From: Clostridiales bacterium
GTDB taxonomy: Bacteria > Bacillota > Clostridia > Lachnospirales > WQUN01
Reading direction: 5' to 3'
Assembly: GCA_031254075.1 (NCBI GenBank)
Contig: JAIRVD010000098.1
Coordinates: 1-5,416 of the forward strand
Length of the DNA: 5,416 bases
How positions within the stretch are numbered: position 1 is the first letter of the stretch; the number at the start of each line of letters is the position of its first letter. The position numbers and the translations under genes are program-made. The notes under the pieces were generated by a model that had not been told where the DNA came from, searched no databases, and worked only from the letters and a program-made list of their open reading frames with translations. Below are positions 5,404 to 5,416 of the stretch, in pieces.

Positions 5404-5416
5404 CCGAAATTATAAA

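Noticed and set aside
1..5416. CRISPR array, tRNA/rRNA genes, riboswitches, insertion sequence transposase
   Set aside because: No regularly spaced repeats, no tRNA or rRNA-like stretch, no recognisable riboswitch core and no transposase-like protein were seen.

Overview
The window looks like chromosomal DNA from a bacterium of the Bacillota, most likely a Clostridia-type lineage. The basis is the style of the RecR, peptide deformylase and short class I mannose-6-phosphate isomerase proteins. This is a judgement from remembered family patterns, not a search.

Layout. Positions 1-1847 carry two rightward genes: the 3' part of recR (its first ~50 codons lie outside the window) and, 26 bases later, a complete MATE-family exporter. 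They converge on a leftward five-gene cluster that is read from about 5061 down to 1902. In transcription order it holds an uncharacterised 362-residue protein with a Cys/His-rich C-terminus; a HEPN-domain HepT-like protein; an MNT-type minimal nucleotidyltransferase (MntA-like); a peptide deformylase-like protein; and mannose-6-phosphate isomerase. Spacing is tight: 34-base gap, 13-base overlap, 5-base gap, 1-base overlap. A good sigma-70-type promoter sits just upstream of the first gene. The last ~350 bases hold no intact gene. They contain that promoter, a short leftward reading frame that looks like the C-terminus of a protein, and several inverted repeats.

How the parts fit. HepT and MntA keep the motifs of the known toxin-antitoxin pair: R-x4-H-x-Y in the HEPN toxin and G-S-x10-D-x-D in the AMP-transferring antitoxin. 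The block 3229-5160 is clearly richer in A+T than recR, MATE, def or manA, so the TA pair and the 362-residue gene look like an acquired block placed ahead of def-manA. The def start signal now lies inside the end of mntA, so deformylase and isomerase expression may depend on read-through from the acquired block.

Most notable points. (1) The deformylase-like protein keeps the H-E-x-D-H metal site, but the usual metal-binding Cys is Ser and the usual catalytic Gln is His. (2) The uncharacterised Cys/His protein heads the TA operon. (3) A 17-base inverted repeat with one mismatch flanks that gene. (4) Short CACGGA-type repeats lie at both ends of the leftward cluster, and one of them supplies the stop codon of manA.
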